The translations under genes were made by a program, and so were the position numbers. Of a stretch of DNA of 38,372 nt, positions 8,610-15,567 are shown in pieces. The notes beneath the pieces were generated by a model. That model ran no database searches and was not told the DNA's origin. It saw nothing but the letters and a program-made list of their open reading frames with translations. Within the stretch, counting starts at the first letter, position 1; each line of letters begins with the position of its first letter. Origin of the DNA: Parashewanella hymeniacidonis (lineage in GTDB: Bacteria > Pseudomonadota > Gammaproteobacteria > Enterobacterales > Shewanellaceae). Location: contig NZ_JAFEUN010000036.1 of NCBI RefSeq assembly GCF_016900895.1, positions 1-38,372 on the forward strand, written 5' to 3'.

Positions 8610-9524
8610 ATGTCAATTAATGAAATAAAAGCTTTGATTGATAGCAAAGCAGAAGATCTAAATAGACAAGGTGACTTAGCGGGTTATGTAGCAAGCAAGA
8701 TCGATCTACTCAACGCATATATCGACCAACAGATAGAGTTAAGTGAATCTCAAATCGAAGATATGTTGTCTGAATTAGTTGGTTTCTTTTCTACATCCTT
8801 GCACATTCCACTAGAACCAGGGTTAAAGATACTTCGGGCTAGGGCATATAAGACTATGCAGCTGGAACAAAATGTTTCACAACTGTCTTACATCGCTGAA
8901 GAATACAGTGATAAAGCGGGTATAGGTCGCTTAAATGAACAAGGACATCCTGTATATTACGGTTGCATATATTTCTCGGGAAATGGAGGTGTAAACGTAG
9001 CTTTCTCAGAATCAAACTCCAAGGTAGGTGATACGGTAAATGTTTTACGGTCGGAATTGAGCGATGTAATCAATGTTTATTATGTAGGCATTTATGATCA
9101 TGTTCGCAGACAATCTAAGCCAAGATTCATGCCTGAAGAAATGTTTGATTTGTTCTGCAAAGTTAATCAGTATCAAGAAAAAAAGTATACAAATAGTGTG
9201 TTTTTAGCTCACATTCTATGTGATGCTTTTTTATCTGACATCTTGCGGAGAAAAGAAAACGGTAATCTTTATAAAGTAACTTCAAAGTTACTTTATATTT
9301 TTACCGAGGACAACAGGACTGATGGGATTATCTATACGTCTGTTAAATCTGAAGGCGACCCTGTTGTTGCACTAAAGATTTCAATGGTTGATGATAAAAT
9401 GGTTCATAATTCATGTGATTGTTATCGTATCGAGCACGATTACGGGTATGCTTTATACAAAGCTGCACATACGCATACAGGCAGTATTCAGAGTAATAAT
9501 TTAGTTACGTGGACAAGCACCTAA
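8610..9524 (+). CDS. Cassette 2: RES-domain protein (toxin-like)
   Basis: 304 residues. An N-terminal helical part (1-70) is followed by features of the RES domain: LRARAY near 75-80, GRLNEQGHPVYYG at 106-118, a Ser/Glu pair in FSES (132-135) and, near the end, DGIIYTS at 238-244, the usual C-terminal strand signature. RES toxins such as MbcT and the Xre-RES systems degrade NAD+ using conserved Arg, Tyr and Glu; candidates for each are present. No Xre-type antitoxin is in the cassette, and the ORF fills it almost exactly (the TAA stop lies inside attC R''). It may be a stand-alone effector, possibly for phage defence. The RES call is from motif reading only. Confidence 0.55.
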   Translation: MSINEIKALIDSKAEDLNRQGDLAGYVASKIDLLNAYIDQQIELSESQIEDMLSELVGFFSTSLHIPLEPGLKILRARAYKTMQLEQNVSQLSYIAEEYSDKAGIGRLNEQGHPVYYGCIYFSGNGGVNVAFSESNSKVGDTVNVLRSELSDVINVYYVGIYDHVRRQSKPRFMPEEMFDLFCKVNQYQEKKYTNSVFLAHILCDAFLSDILRRKENGNLYKVTSKLLYIFTEDNRTDGIIYTSVKSEGDPVVALKISMVDDKMVHNSCDCYRIEHDYGYALYKAAHTHTGSIQSNNLVTWTST

Positions 9525-9534
9525 TAAATAAGAG
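9519..9534 (+). other. attC site 2, left end only (interrupted)
   Basis: GCACCTAATAAATAAG begins like the intact sites at 10611 and 12259 (each also reads TAATAAATAAG) and pairs with the cassette start GTTAGGTGC at 8581. The rest of the site is missing: it is joined directly to the inside of an IS91-like fragment. Confidence 0.75.
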
Positions 9535-9806
9535 TCCAATTTACCCACCATCATTAAACACAGTTGTATCTTCTTCAGTTTCTTTCTGGCTCCTGCATGC
9601 AATAAGCCGTAATCTCGCACTCGCCGAAAGCCTTTAGGGATAACGTGTTGCAGTATTTGCCATAAGAATGTCAGTACAGGCAAGGTTTTGATTTTCTTTT
9701 GCTGAGTTTCACTGTCGGTATAGCGAAAGCTGACTTCAGTATCGGTCGCGTTAATGATGTCTCTGTCAGGTAATACACCACGATACAAATATCGAATTAC
9801 GGTCAA
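9533..9806 (-). pseudogene. IS91-family Y2 transposase, C-terminal fragment
   Basis: The translation contains RYLYRGVLPDRDI and HVIPKGFRRVRDYGLL, which fit the C-terminal part of Y2 (HUH) transposases of the IS91 family. The catalytic HUH and tyrosine regions lie upstream in full proteins and are missing here. The reading frame runs past the break into cassette 2 DNA and stops at 9501. It is not functional. Confidence 0.8.
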
Positions 9807-9819
9807 TTTTAACCGTACA

Positions 9820-10026
9820 TCAAGAGTGAGATTGAATTAAGGCATTAAAATAGTCTTTAAGTTCTTGCGTGTATAAATTATCAGGGCAGCGGTCAAAAAG
9901 GGTGGAGATACGCCGAACCGCACGACTGTAGCCATCAATGGTCGCAGGGCACTTGCCTTGTAATGTTAAGTTGGTAAGATGTTGTTCATAAAGAAAATCA
10001 AAGCGTTGTTGTTCGTAAGGGCTCAT
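9820..10026 (-). pseudogene. IS91-associated tyrosine integrase, N-terminal fragment
   Basis: About 68 residues starting MSPYEQQRFDF and containing LTLQGKCPATIDGYSRAVRR, the SAM-like N-terminal DNA-binding domain of a tyrosine recombinase. A site AGGAG precedes the second of two ATGs, which I take as the start. The frame ends in TGA exactly at the internal deletion that joins it to the transposase tail. No catalytic residues remain. Confidence 0.75.
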
Positions 10027-10140
10027 AGCCATACTCCTAAACGTTGACAGCGATATTGCTGCCAAAGAAGTATGAACGATAGCGTTGATTTAAATGATTA
10101 AATGTTGTTTATCAGCAGTTTCTGCCGCAAAGCGGCTTGG

Positions 10141-10158
10141 TTCAATAAGCTGTTATAC
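10141..10158 (+). other. Reduced attC-like junction before cassette 3
   Basis: TTCAATAAGCTGTTATAC joins the IS91 right end to the start of cassette 3 (G|TTATACGC, cleavage after 10152). The core AATAAGCTGTTAT is also found at 7405-7417 before cassette 1. Neither place has room for an attC hairpin, so both look like attC scars. Confidence 0.5.
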
Positions 10159-10176
10159 GCATGAAAAGGACATTCG

Positions 10177-10608
10177 ATGATTTTTAAATTTAACTATATT
10201 TTCTTATCGTTGAGCATATTGCTATTGTCATCTTGTTCTGTTGAAGAACAGCTTGATCCGAATAAGGAATTTGAGCGCCTTTATATTGCTTTAAAAATGC
10301 CTGAGATAATGGACTCGCTCGAACAAATAGAAGTTAACGATGTTACTGAGTTTTCAGAACAACTAAATAGTTTACCTCCTGAAGTTCGCAGTTTGCTTCT
10401 GGCAGCTGTCGGTTCTGATCAAATTATTAATGAAAAAATAAATCGAAAAGCGGTAAAGTTAATTTTTAAAGCTAGAATCCTAGAACAGTTACGAGCTCAT
10501 GAAATATCAAAGGCCGCAGATTTTTATTCATCGGAAGCTGGGTTAAAAGCGCATAGAGCAATTATTGAGGGTGAAAAATCTATAAACGATTATTTTGATT
10601 CTCAGTAA
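10177..10608 (+). CDS. Cassette 3: small lipoprotein, DUF2059-like
   Basis: 143 residues with a lipoprotein signal: a hydrophobic core at 6-17 and lipobox LSSC with C20. The mature part is all helical, and its end (AADFYSSEAGLKAHRA) resembles the FY-x-(S/T)-x-x-G-x-K pattern near the end of DUF2059 proteins. Function unknown; the position +2 Ser after the Cys favours the outer membrane by the Lol rule. Start is ATG after AAAAGGA. It is the sole ORF of the cassette 10153-10659. The stop codon is directly followed by attC 3. Confidence 0.7.
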   Translation: MIFKFNYIFLSLSILLLSSCSVEEQLDPNKEFERLYIALKMPEIMDSLEQIEVNDVTEFSEQLNSLPPEVRSLLLAAVGSDQIINEKINRKAVKLIFKARILEQLRAHEISKAADFYSSEAGLKAHRAIIEGEKSINDYFDSQ

Positions 10609-10610
10609 GC

Positions 10611-10665
10611 GTATAATAAATAAGGATAGGCGTAGCGCAGCCTGCGCCTTATCTGGTTGTTGAAC
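10611..10665 (+). other. attC site 3 (short, about 55 bp)
   Basis: R'' is GTATAAT (10611-10617, complement of the cassette 3 start) and R' is GTTGAAC (10659-10665). The inner arms GATAGGCG and CGCCTTATC pair with one unpaired base. It is the same as attC 5 except for a single base. On its own it could be mistaken for a terminator, but there is no T-tract. Confidence 0.85.
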
Positions 10666-10718
10666 CAGCCCGACGCTACTTATATATGCAAATATCTCAG
10701 AAATAATTTTGTGATGTG

Positions 10719-10747
10719 AGTGAGCCATTTATCAGCTCACTTTTATT
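10719..10747 (+). terminator. Rho-independent terminator inside cassette 4
   Basis: AGTGAGC (10719-10725) pairs with GCTCACT (10735-10741) around a nine-base loop, followed by TTTTATTT. It would stop plus-strand transcripts that come through cassettes 1-3. Confidence 0.5.
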
Positions 10748-10888
10748 TAGATATGACTCAGCCTTAGTGGCGCTCTATGATGCTTATTACCACTAATACT
10801 CTGCTGCATTAACTTGTCTTTTTCTGTTTTTATTACCCTCTACGTTAAATTATTGCCATTATCCTTATTATCAAATGTGCGAGGAGTG

Positions 10889-11269
10889 TCAGCCAAAGGC
10901 GCTTGAGCGAACGATACCCATAAACTGCATCGGTTGTTGACACTGCCGACATAAGCACTGGGCTTTTTTACGCACGATAGGTTCAATGATGCTGAAGTCC
11001 AGTTTGCCCGCCATCATCAAACACAGTTGTATCTTCTTCAGTTTCTTTCTGGCTCCTCCATGCAATAAGCCGTAATCTCGCACTCGCCGAAAGCCTTTAG
11101 GGATAACGTGTTGCAGTATTTGCCATAAGAATGTTAGTACAGGCAAGGTTTTGATTTTCTTTTGCTGAGTTTCACTGTCGGTATAGCGAAAGCTGACTTC
11201 AGTATCGGTCGCGTTAATGATGTCTCTGTCAGGTAATACACCACGATACAAATATCGAATTACGGTCAA
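10889..11269 (-). pseudogene. IS91-family Y2 transposase C-terminal part (copy 2)
   Basis: 126 residues (start codon TTG only by default; the frame is open back to the deletion point near 11282). It contains the same RYLYRGVLPDRDI and HVIPKGFRRVRDYGLL blocks as copy 1, plus the end of the protein with C-x-x-C (CRQCQQPM), a zinc-like knuckle common at the end of IS91 transposases. The catalytic half is absent. Confidence 0.8.
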
Positions 11270-11282
11270 TTTTAACCGTACA

Positions 11283-11489
11283 TCAAGAGTGAGATTGAAT
11301 TAAGGCATTAAAATAGTCTTTAAGTTCTTGCGTGTATAAATTATCAGGGCAGCGGTCAAAATGGGTGGCGATACGCCGAACCGCACGACTGTAGCCATCA
11401 ATGGTCGCAGGGCACTTGCCTTGTAATGTTAAGTTGGTAAGATGTTGTTCATAAAGAAAATCAAAGCGTTGTTGTTCGTAAGGGCTCAT
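11283..11489 (-). pseudogene. Tyrosine integrase N-terminal fragment (copy 2)
   Basis: Nearly the same as the copy 1 fragment, with one or two changes (RRIATHF instead of RRISTLF). It ends at the same TGA on the deletion joint. IS91-type elements often carry such an integrase gene before the Y2 transposase. Confidence 0.75.
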
Positions 11490-11602
11490 AGCCATACTCC
11501 TAAACGTTGACAGCGATATTGCTGCCAAAGAAGTATGAACGATAGCGTTGATTTAAATGATTAAATGTTGTTTATCAGCAGTTTCTGCCGCAAAGCGGCT
11601 TG

Positions 11603-11663
11603 GTTCAACAAACGCGTGTATTTGACCTCCGCTTCGCTGCGGCAAATGACTTGGGCGTTATGT
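11603..11663 (+). other. attC site 4 (about 61 bp)
   Basis: R'' is GTTCAAC (11603-11609, complement of the cassette 4 start) and R' is GTTATGT (11657-11663). The inside has AAACGC near the left and GGGC before GTT at the right, with a central CCGCTTCGCTGCGG hairpin flanked by TTTG and CAAA. It belongs to the same structural type as attC 1. Confidence 0.85.
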
Positions 11664-11688
11664 GGCGCCAGTCAAAGAGATTGAAGTT

Positions 11689-12228
11689 ATGTTAAAGAAT
11701 ATTATTCTGTTTGCAATTATAGCCATATATAGCCCTCTAACTTTTTCAAATGAGAGAGTGAAGGTGCATGCTTATACCAGCAGTAAGGGGTTCACGTTTA
11801 GAAATTTTAGTTTTATGCTGACCCCTGAAAATACAGTATTAGCATCAGATGTTCGTCTGAGAAGAAAAAGTTATTCTCGTAATGCTTCTAATTACAGAAA
11901 TGAAATATTGGATGAAAAAAGCATAAACTATATTGAATATGGTCAGTTTCAGGTATTTATTCCAAAGGAAAAATTTCCGTTAAAAAATAGTGCTGATTCT
12001 TTTGTCATAGCTAGAATGCCTCAAACTTCTCCAGGCGATCCTGAATATGATAAACACGTAAAGAAGAAAAAACAGCTCTATGAAAGAATTTCTAGAATGG
12101 TCAAAGAGGGGGAAGGTTCGGTACAGGTAGTATTCGAGTTTCCTCATCCAAACTCAGAAAAGATAGAAGCCAATGTTTATTTTAGAAGCTACAACGGCGA
12201 CTATATTGATAAAGTTGGTAAGCTGTAA
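11689..12228 (+). CDS. Cassette 5: exported protein of unknown function
   Basis: 179 residues from the ATG at 11689, chosen because it gives a clean signal peptide (LKNIILFAIIAIYSPLTFS, about 1-20). An upstream GTG at 11662 would lie inside the attC R' and add nine residues before the signal. The mature protein is rich in Lys and aromatic residues with alternating strands; no cysteine pair, no motif I recognise. It probably acts in the periplasm or outside. Sole ORF of the cassette 11658-12306. Confidence 0.7.
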   Translation: MLKNIILFAIIAIYSPLTFSNERVKVHAYTSSKGFTFRNFSFMLTPENTVLASDVRLRRKSYSRNASNYRNEILDEKSINYIEYGQFQVFIPKEKFPLKNSADSFVIARMPQTSPGDPEYDKHVKKKKQLYERISRMVKEGEGSVQVVFEFPHPNSEKIEANVYFRSYNGDYIDKVGKL

Positions 12229-12258
12229 AACTACTGTCTGATAGTTAAACGAATAGCC

Positions 12259-12307
12259 ACATAATAAATAAGGATAGGCGCAGCGCAGCCTGCGCCTTAT
12301 CTGGTTG
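12259..12307 (+). other. attC site 5, right end replaced by intron stub
   Basis: R'' ACATAAT (12259-12265) is the complement of the cassette 5 start. The core is the same as attC 3 apart from one base (GGCGC against GGCGT). After CTTATCTGGTTG the sequence changes to a group II intron-like start instead of a new cassette. Confidence 0.82.
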
Positions 12308-12490
12308 GAGCGCCGAGCATGGCGTTGATCTAGGAGGTGAAAGTCCTCTACGGACTCTGTCGAACGGGAACCGTTAGCCTATGCAAGGGTGTTCATCGTG
12401 AGGTGAAATCTTAAGGAAGCAAATGGCAAAACGTAGTTGTGACGAACAGAAATCTGATAGTAGGCTGCTATGACTTGGATAACCTAGCCA
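12307..12490 (+). mobile_element. Group II intron 5' fragment (domain I) at attC 5
   Basis: Starting at GGAGCGCCGAG the sequence has the ordered landmarks of bacterial group II intron domain I: GGTGAAAGTCC near 12340, GGGAACCGTTAGCC near 12366, GCAAGGGTGT near 12383, GTGAGGTGAAATCT near 12399 and AAGGAAGC. It resembles group IIC introns as I remember them, a class known to insert in attC sites. No maturase/reverse transcriptase follows. It is a dead stub cut off near 12490 by an IS91-like fragment. The expected 5' GTGYG reads GAGCG here. Confidence 0.65.
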
Positions 12491-12493
12491 TAG

Positions 12494-12615
12494 ATAGCCA
12501 TGCTCCTAAACGTTGACAGCGATATTGCTGCCAAAGAAGTATGAATGATATCGTTGATTGATATGATTAATTGTTGTTTATCAGCAGTTTCTGCCGCAAA
12601 GCGGCTTGGTTCAAC
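12494..12615 (-). mobile_element. IS91-like fragment, copy 3 (right end only)
   Basis: About 122 bases matching the right ends of copies 1 and 2, from ATAGCCAT through the hairpin GCCGCAAAGCGGC (12593-12605) to TGGTTCAAC, with several base changes. It has an attC-like R'' (GTTCAAC, 12609-12615) but no hairpin and no R' after it. It marks the right limit of recognisable mobile DNA; 12616-12790 holds only the start region of the next gene. Confidence 0.75.
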
Positions 12616-12790
12616 AACAGTATCTAGGGTTTCTAAAAATGAAGCTGTAAAGGTTCAACCTAAAAAATGAAGCGTAAATCATTAATGATAAAATAAAAAA
12701 TATTTTAAATATTAAAGTGTGCTTGCTTATTGTTTTGTGAGTATGTGTTTGGGTAAAATCAAAGCATCTCATAAAATGGAATTTATCTTC

Positions 12791-13594
12791 ATGAAAAAAG
12801 GTTATTCAATGCTGGCGGGTGTGTTCACTTGCTGTTTTTTTATTGCTGGTTGCTCAACATCACCTACAGGGCGTTCGCAGTTAAAGCTCTATTCAAATTC
12901 ACAAATTTCGCAACAAGGTACCCTTGCTTTTACTCAAATTAAAGAAAAGCAAAAAGTATCTACAAGTGGGAAATATAATCGTTATGTGCAATGTGTTTCG
13001 ACAGCGATTACCAAGCATGCTCCAAAAAAAGTGTTTGGTGGTAAATGGGAAGTAGTTGTTTTTGATAGCAAACAAGTTAATGCATTTGCTTTACCAGGCG
13101 GAAAAATAGGCGTTTATACTGGGTTGTTAAACGTTGCTAAAAACCAAGACCAATTAGCCGCTGTCATTGGTCATGAAGTAGGGCACGTAATTGCAGAGCA
13201 TGGTAACGAACGTATGTCGAACAGTGCTCTTGTAGGTGTTGGATTACAAGTTGCCGATACAGCTTTAAAAAGTCAGGATGTTAAACAAAGTAAAGTTATC
13301 ATGTCGGCGTTAGGCGTTGGCTCTCAAGTTGCGGTTACTTTACCGTTCAGTCGAATTCAAGAAACAGAGGCTGATCAAATTGGCTTAGAGCTAATGGCCA
13401 AAGCAGGTTTTAATCCTAAGCAATCGGTCGAGTTATGGAAGAATATGCAAAAAGCCAGTAATGGAGAAAAACCTTTTGAGTTACTTTCTACTCATCCTGC
13501 ACCACAAACTCGAATTTCGGACTTAAATAAACATATGGCGAGTGCAATTGCGGTTCAAGCAAAAGCCTCTGATAAACCATCTTGTCGTATTTAA
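12791..13594 (+). CDS. M48 metallopeptidase lipoprotein, LoiP-like
   Basis: 267 residues from the ATG at 12791, chosen because it gives a lipoprotein signal with lipobox IAGC (C21); the frame is open further upstream from a GTG at 12719. The zinc protease motif HEVGH is at 128-132 and the third-ligand segment ETEAD at 191-195. Length and order fit YggG/LoiP-type M48 proteases, which act on envelope proteins at the outer membrane. The +2 residue after the Cys is Ser, favouring the outer membrane. It is a single gene ended by a strong hairpin. Confidence 0.88.
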   Translation: MKKGYSMLAGVFTCCFFIAGCSTSPTGRSQLKLYSNSQISQQGTLAFTQIKEKQKVSTSGKYNRYVQCVSTAITKHAPKKVFGGKWEVVVFDSKQVNAFALPGGKIGVYTGLLNVAKNQDQLAAVIGHEVGHVIAEHGNERMSNSALVGVGLQVADTALKSQDVKQSKVIMSALGVGSQVAVTLPFSRIQETEADQIGLELMAKAGFNPKQSVELWKNMQKASNGEKPFELLSTHPAPQTRISDLNKHMASAIAVQAKASDKPSCRI

Positions 13595-13604
13595 TGTAGA
13601 TAAG

Positions 13605-13636
13605 TGGCTACAATGAATAATCAATCATTGTAGCCA
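13605..13636. terminator. Bidirectional hairpin between convergent genes
   Basis: TGGCTACAATGA (13605-13616) and TCATTGTAGCCA (13625-13636) are perfectly complementary with an eight-base loop. It lies between the stop at 13594 and the convergent stop at 13643 and can serve both. Confidence 0.65.
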
Positions 13637-13642
13637 AAGTCG

Positions 13643-14494
13643 TTACATTGAAGGCTTCACAAACTTGAGTGTCATTCGATCACTCTCACCTATCTTCAAA
13701 TACTTAGCTTTATTTTGCTCTTTAAGTCTTAAGGTTGGAGGTAATGTCCAAACTCCAGCGGGGTAACTTTTCATATCTTTAGAGTTCGCATTAATTTCAC
13801 TTGCGCCAGCAAATTCAAATCCTGCGTTTTGAGCTAACTGCTTTACATAATCTTCAGTGACATACCCTGACTCTATCATAGCCAATCGCTTTGTTCCTGG
13901 TTTAGCTCTGTGTTCAACAACGCCCAAAACACCTCCTGGCTTAAGTGCTTTAAATGCTGAGTCAAATACAGTTTGTTCGTAATTTTTACTCATCCAGTTA
14001 TGGACATTACGGAACGTTAAAACAACATCAGCACTTTCACTTGGAGCTAAGGTAGTATTTTTTGGTGGCTCAAAGCTTGTAACACTGATGTTTCCATAAC
14101 GCTCAGGATGGTCTGTGAACTTAACATCAAATTTTGCTCGATATTTAGTAAAGAATCCGACGCTTGAGTCTTTTGGCCAATGGGCTGCAACATATTGACC
14201 ATTCCCTTTTAGAGCTGGCGCAAGAATCTGTGTATACCAACCGCCTCCCGGCCAAATTTCAACTACTGTGTCAGTGGGCTTAACACCAAAGAAGTTGAGA
14301 GTTTGCTTAGGGTGACGATATGTATCGCGAGCTTTTTCTTTTGCAGTTCGGTATTCAAAGTCATATTGTAAGGTTGTTGGAACTTCAGGCTTTACTTTTG
14401 CATGTTCGCTATGAGAGTCATGAGCAAGAGCAGCAGTTGAACCTAAAGCCATACAAACAACAGCACCATAAAGTAGGGATGTTTTTGTTTTCAT
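13643..14494 (-). CDS. Exported SAM-methyltransferase-like protein, paralogue A
   Basis: 283 residues. A clear signal peptide (hydrophobic 7-22, cleavage after ALA near 24) precedes a class I methyltransferase fold. Motif I is EIWPGGGWYT near 85-94, the acidic/strand segment DVVLTFRNVHNW follows the middle, and a post-motif LKPGGVLGVVEHR ends the core. A SAM enzyme in the periplasm is odd because SAM is cytoplasmic; it may use another cofactor, bind a different ligand, or be a non-enzymatic fold. A paralogue lies just upstream on the same strand. Such proteins are seen widely in marine gammaproteobacteria under the name 'class I SAM-dependent methyltransferase'. Confidence 0.8.
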   Translation of the reverse strand: MKTKTSLLYGAVVCMALGSTAALAHDSHSEHAKVKPEVPTTLQYDFEYRTAKEKARDTYRHPKQTLNFFGVKPTDTVVEIWPGGGWYTQILAPALKGNGQYVAAHWPKDSSVGFFTKYRAKFDVKFTDHPERYGNISVTSFEPPKNTTLAPSESADVVLTFRNVHNWMSKNYEQTVFDSAFKALKPGGVLGVVEHRAKPGTKRLAMIESGYVTEDYVKQLAQNAGFEFAGASEINANSKDMKSYPAGVWTLPPTLRLKEQNKAKYLKIGESDRMTLKFVKPSM

Positions 14495-14546
14495 TTATAG
14501 ATTTCTCAGTTTCTTGGACGTATTGTTCTTTTTTATAACGCAAAAA

Positions 14547-14586
14547 CACTTACGGATCGATAAAAACTTGTATCAAGTTGTAAGTG
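14547..14586 (-). terminator. Nested hairpin between the methyltransferase-like paralogues
   Basis: On the minus strand CACTTAC and GTAAGTG (14586-14580 and 14553-14547) form an outer stem, and AACTTG-ATA-CAAGTT an inner one. Each is followed by a run of T (TTTTTATC and TTTTTGCG). It lies after the stop of the upstream gene at 14595 and suggests that the two paralogues are separately transcribed. Confidence 0.55.
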
Positions 14587-14594
14587 AAATCTGA

Positions 14595-15413
14595 TTACTC
14601 AGGCTTCACAAATTTAAGTGTCATTCTGTCACTTTCTCCAATTTTTAGATATTTAGCCTTACTTCTGTCACCATTGATAAGGGTTGGTGGTAGTGCCCAA
14701 ACACCATTAATATAATTTTTAGTATCCCTTGGGTTGGCATTAATTTCACTGCTCGAGACAAAATCAAACCCTGCTGCCATTGCTAATTTTTTTACATAAG
14801 CCTCAGAAACATAGCCAGTATCAATCATTTTAGAAAAGCTGATCCCCGGCTCAGCTCGATGTTCGACAATTCCTAGAACACCGCCAGGTTTTAAAGCTGC
14901 GAATGCAGCTTTAAATACATTATGTTGTTGGTTACTGCTCATCCAGTTGTGGATATTTCTAAACGTGAGAACAACATCAGCGGCTTTTTGTGGAGCAAGA
15001 TGAACGTAATGAGGCGGCTCAAACTGTGAAACTACAATCCGTCCGTAACGGCGGAATTTATTGCTAAACTTGTTCTTAAACTTTGCTTGGGCTCTAGAGT
15101 GATATCTACTCATTGAATTTGAAGGGTATTGAGCGGCGATGTACTGCCCTTGAGATCTTAATATTGGTGCAATGACTTGCGTATACCATCCACTGTCGGG
15201 CCAAATTTCTACTACTGTATGCGTAGGCTTAAGTCCAAAGAAGGTGAGGGTTTCAGCAGGGTGGCGATATTTATCCCGTGCCATATCCTCAGGTGTTCGA
15301 TATTCATTTAAAATTTTTACTGGTTTAGACTGCTCATTAGCAATCAACATTGTTGGAAGTAATAACAGGAAACTGCAAAAAATAGGAAGTGAATACTTAG
15401 TAGCCATAGACAT
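14595..15413 (-). CDS. Exported SAM-methyltransferase-like protein, paralogue B
   Basis: 272 residues with an N-terminal signal (hydrophobic 9-24, cleavage near IAN). Over its whole length it parallels the downstream paralogue: YRTPEDMARDKYRHP, EIWPDSGWYT, DVVLTFRNIHNWM, LKPGGVLGIVEHR and the shared C-terminus GESDRMTLKFVKP. Motif I is changed from PGGGW to PDSGW, so the glycine-rich SAM loop is weakened in this copy. Start ATG at 15413 follows an AGGG site; a second ATG two codons on is possible. It arose by tandem duplication. The function is unknown. Confidence 0.8.
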   Translation of the reverse strand: MSMATKYSLPIFCSFLLLLPTMLIANEQSKPVKILNEYRTPEDMARDKYRHPAETLTFFGLKPTHTVVEIWPDSGWYTQVIAPILRSQGQYIAAQYPSNSMSRYHSRAQAKFKNKFSNKFRRYGRIVVSQFEPPHYVHLAPQKAADVVLTFRNIHNWMSSNQQHNVFKAAFAALKPGGVLGIVEHRAEPGISFSKMIDTGYVSEAYVKKLAMAAGFDFVSSSEINANPRDTKNYINGVWALPPTLINGDRSKAKYLKIGESDRMTLKFVKPE

Positions 15414-15567
15414 GAAAGTAACCCTCGAGTTTATTTATGCACTCCTATTTATATAGCTCATTTATTCAGGAAATGTTCACCAACATGCAATTAGAGTGAA
15501 ATCAACTAATCTTTTATGAAGATGGTTTTCCACTATTAAATTTTATATTTAAAATAGGGTGATGGTT

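Larger units (their letters stand above)
9533..10145 (-). mobile_element. IS91-like deletion derivative, copy 1 (left end truncated)
   Basis: 613 bases nearly identical to copy 2 (10996-11608). On the minus strand it carries the start of a tyrosine integrase fused by an internal deletion to the C-terminal part of a Y2 (HUH) transposase. The left end is cut at AGTCCA, where homology with copy 2 stops, and abuts attC 2. The right end has the hairpin GCCGCAAAGCGGC (10123-10135) and TGGTTCAA, then AATAAGCTG into cassette 3. Confidence 0.8.
10881..11609 (-). mobile_element. IS91-like deletion derivative, copy 2, carried as cassette 4
   Basis: The most complete of three copies. It contains the integrase start (11283-11489) and the transposase tail (10889-11282) joined by the same internal deletion as copy 1, so the deletion happened before the copies spread. 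The left boundary is uncertain. The right end carries hairpin GCCGCAAAGCGGC and ends TGGTTCAAC. The cassette that holds it starts GTTGAACCA at 10659, the complement of that end, so the element behaves as the body of an integron cassette. Confidence 0.8.
7415..12306 (+). other. Integron-type cassette array without integrase (CALIN)
   Basis: Five units in a row begin at G|TT and end in an attC site, and in each the first bases are the complement of the bases at its own attC 5' end: GTTATGT with ACATAAC; GTTAGGTGC with GCACCTAAT; GTTATACGC with GCGTATAAT; GTTGAACCA with TGGTTCAAC; GTTATGTGGC with GCCACATAAT. This pairing is the mark of integron cassettes. Units start at 7415, 8582, 10153, 10660 and 11658. 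All intact ORFs are on the plus strand. No intI or attI is visible in the window, so it is either a stranded array or the integrase lies elsewhere. Confidence 0.88.

Noticed and set aside
10611-10660. GC-rich hairpin after cassette 3 (and its twin near 12259) read as a rho-independent terminator
   Set aside because: No T-tract follows, and the flanking bases pair with the cassette starts, which fits attC much better.
7181-12790. Integron integrase gene or attI site
   Set aside because: No tyrosine recombinase with the IntI-specific insertion is present; the only integrase pieces are the N-terminal fragments in the IS91-like copies.
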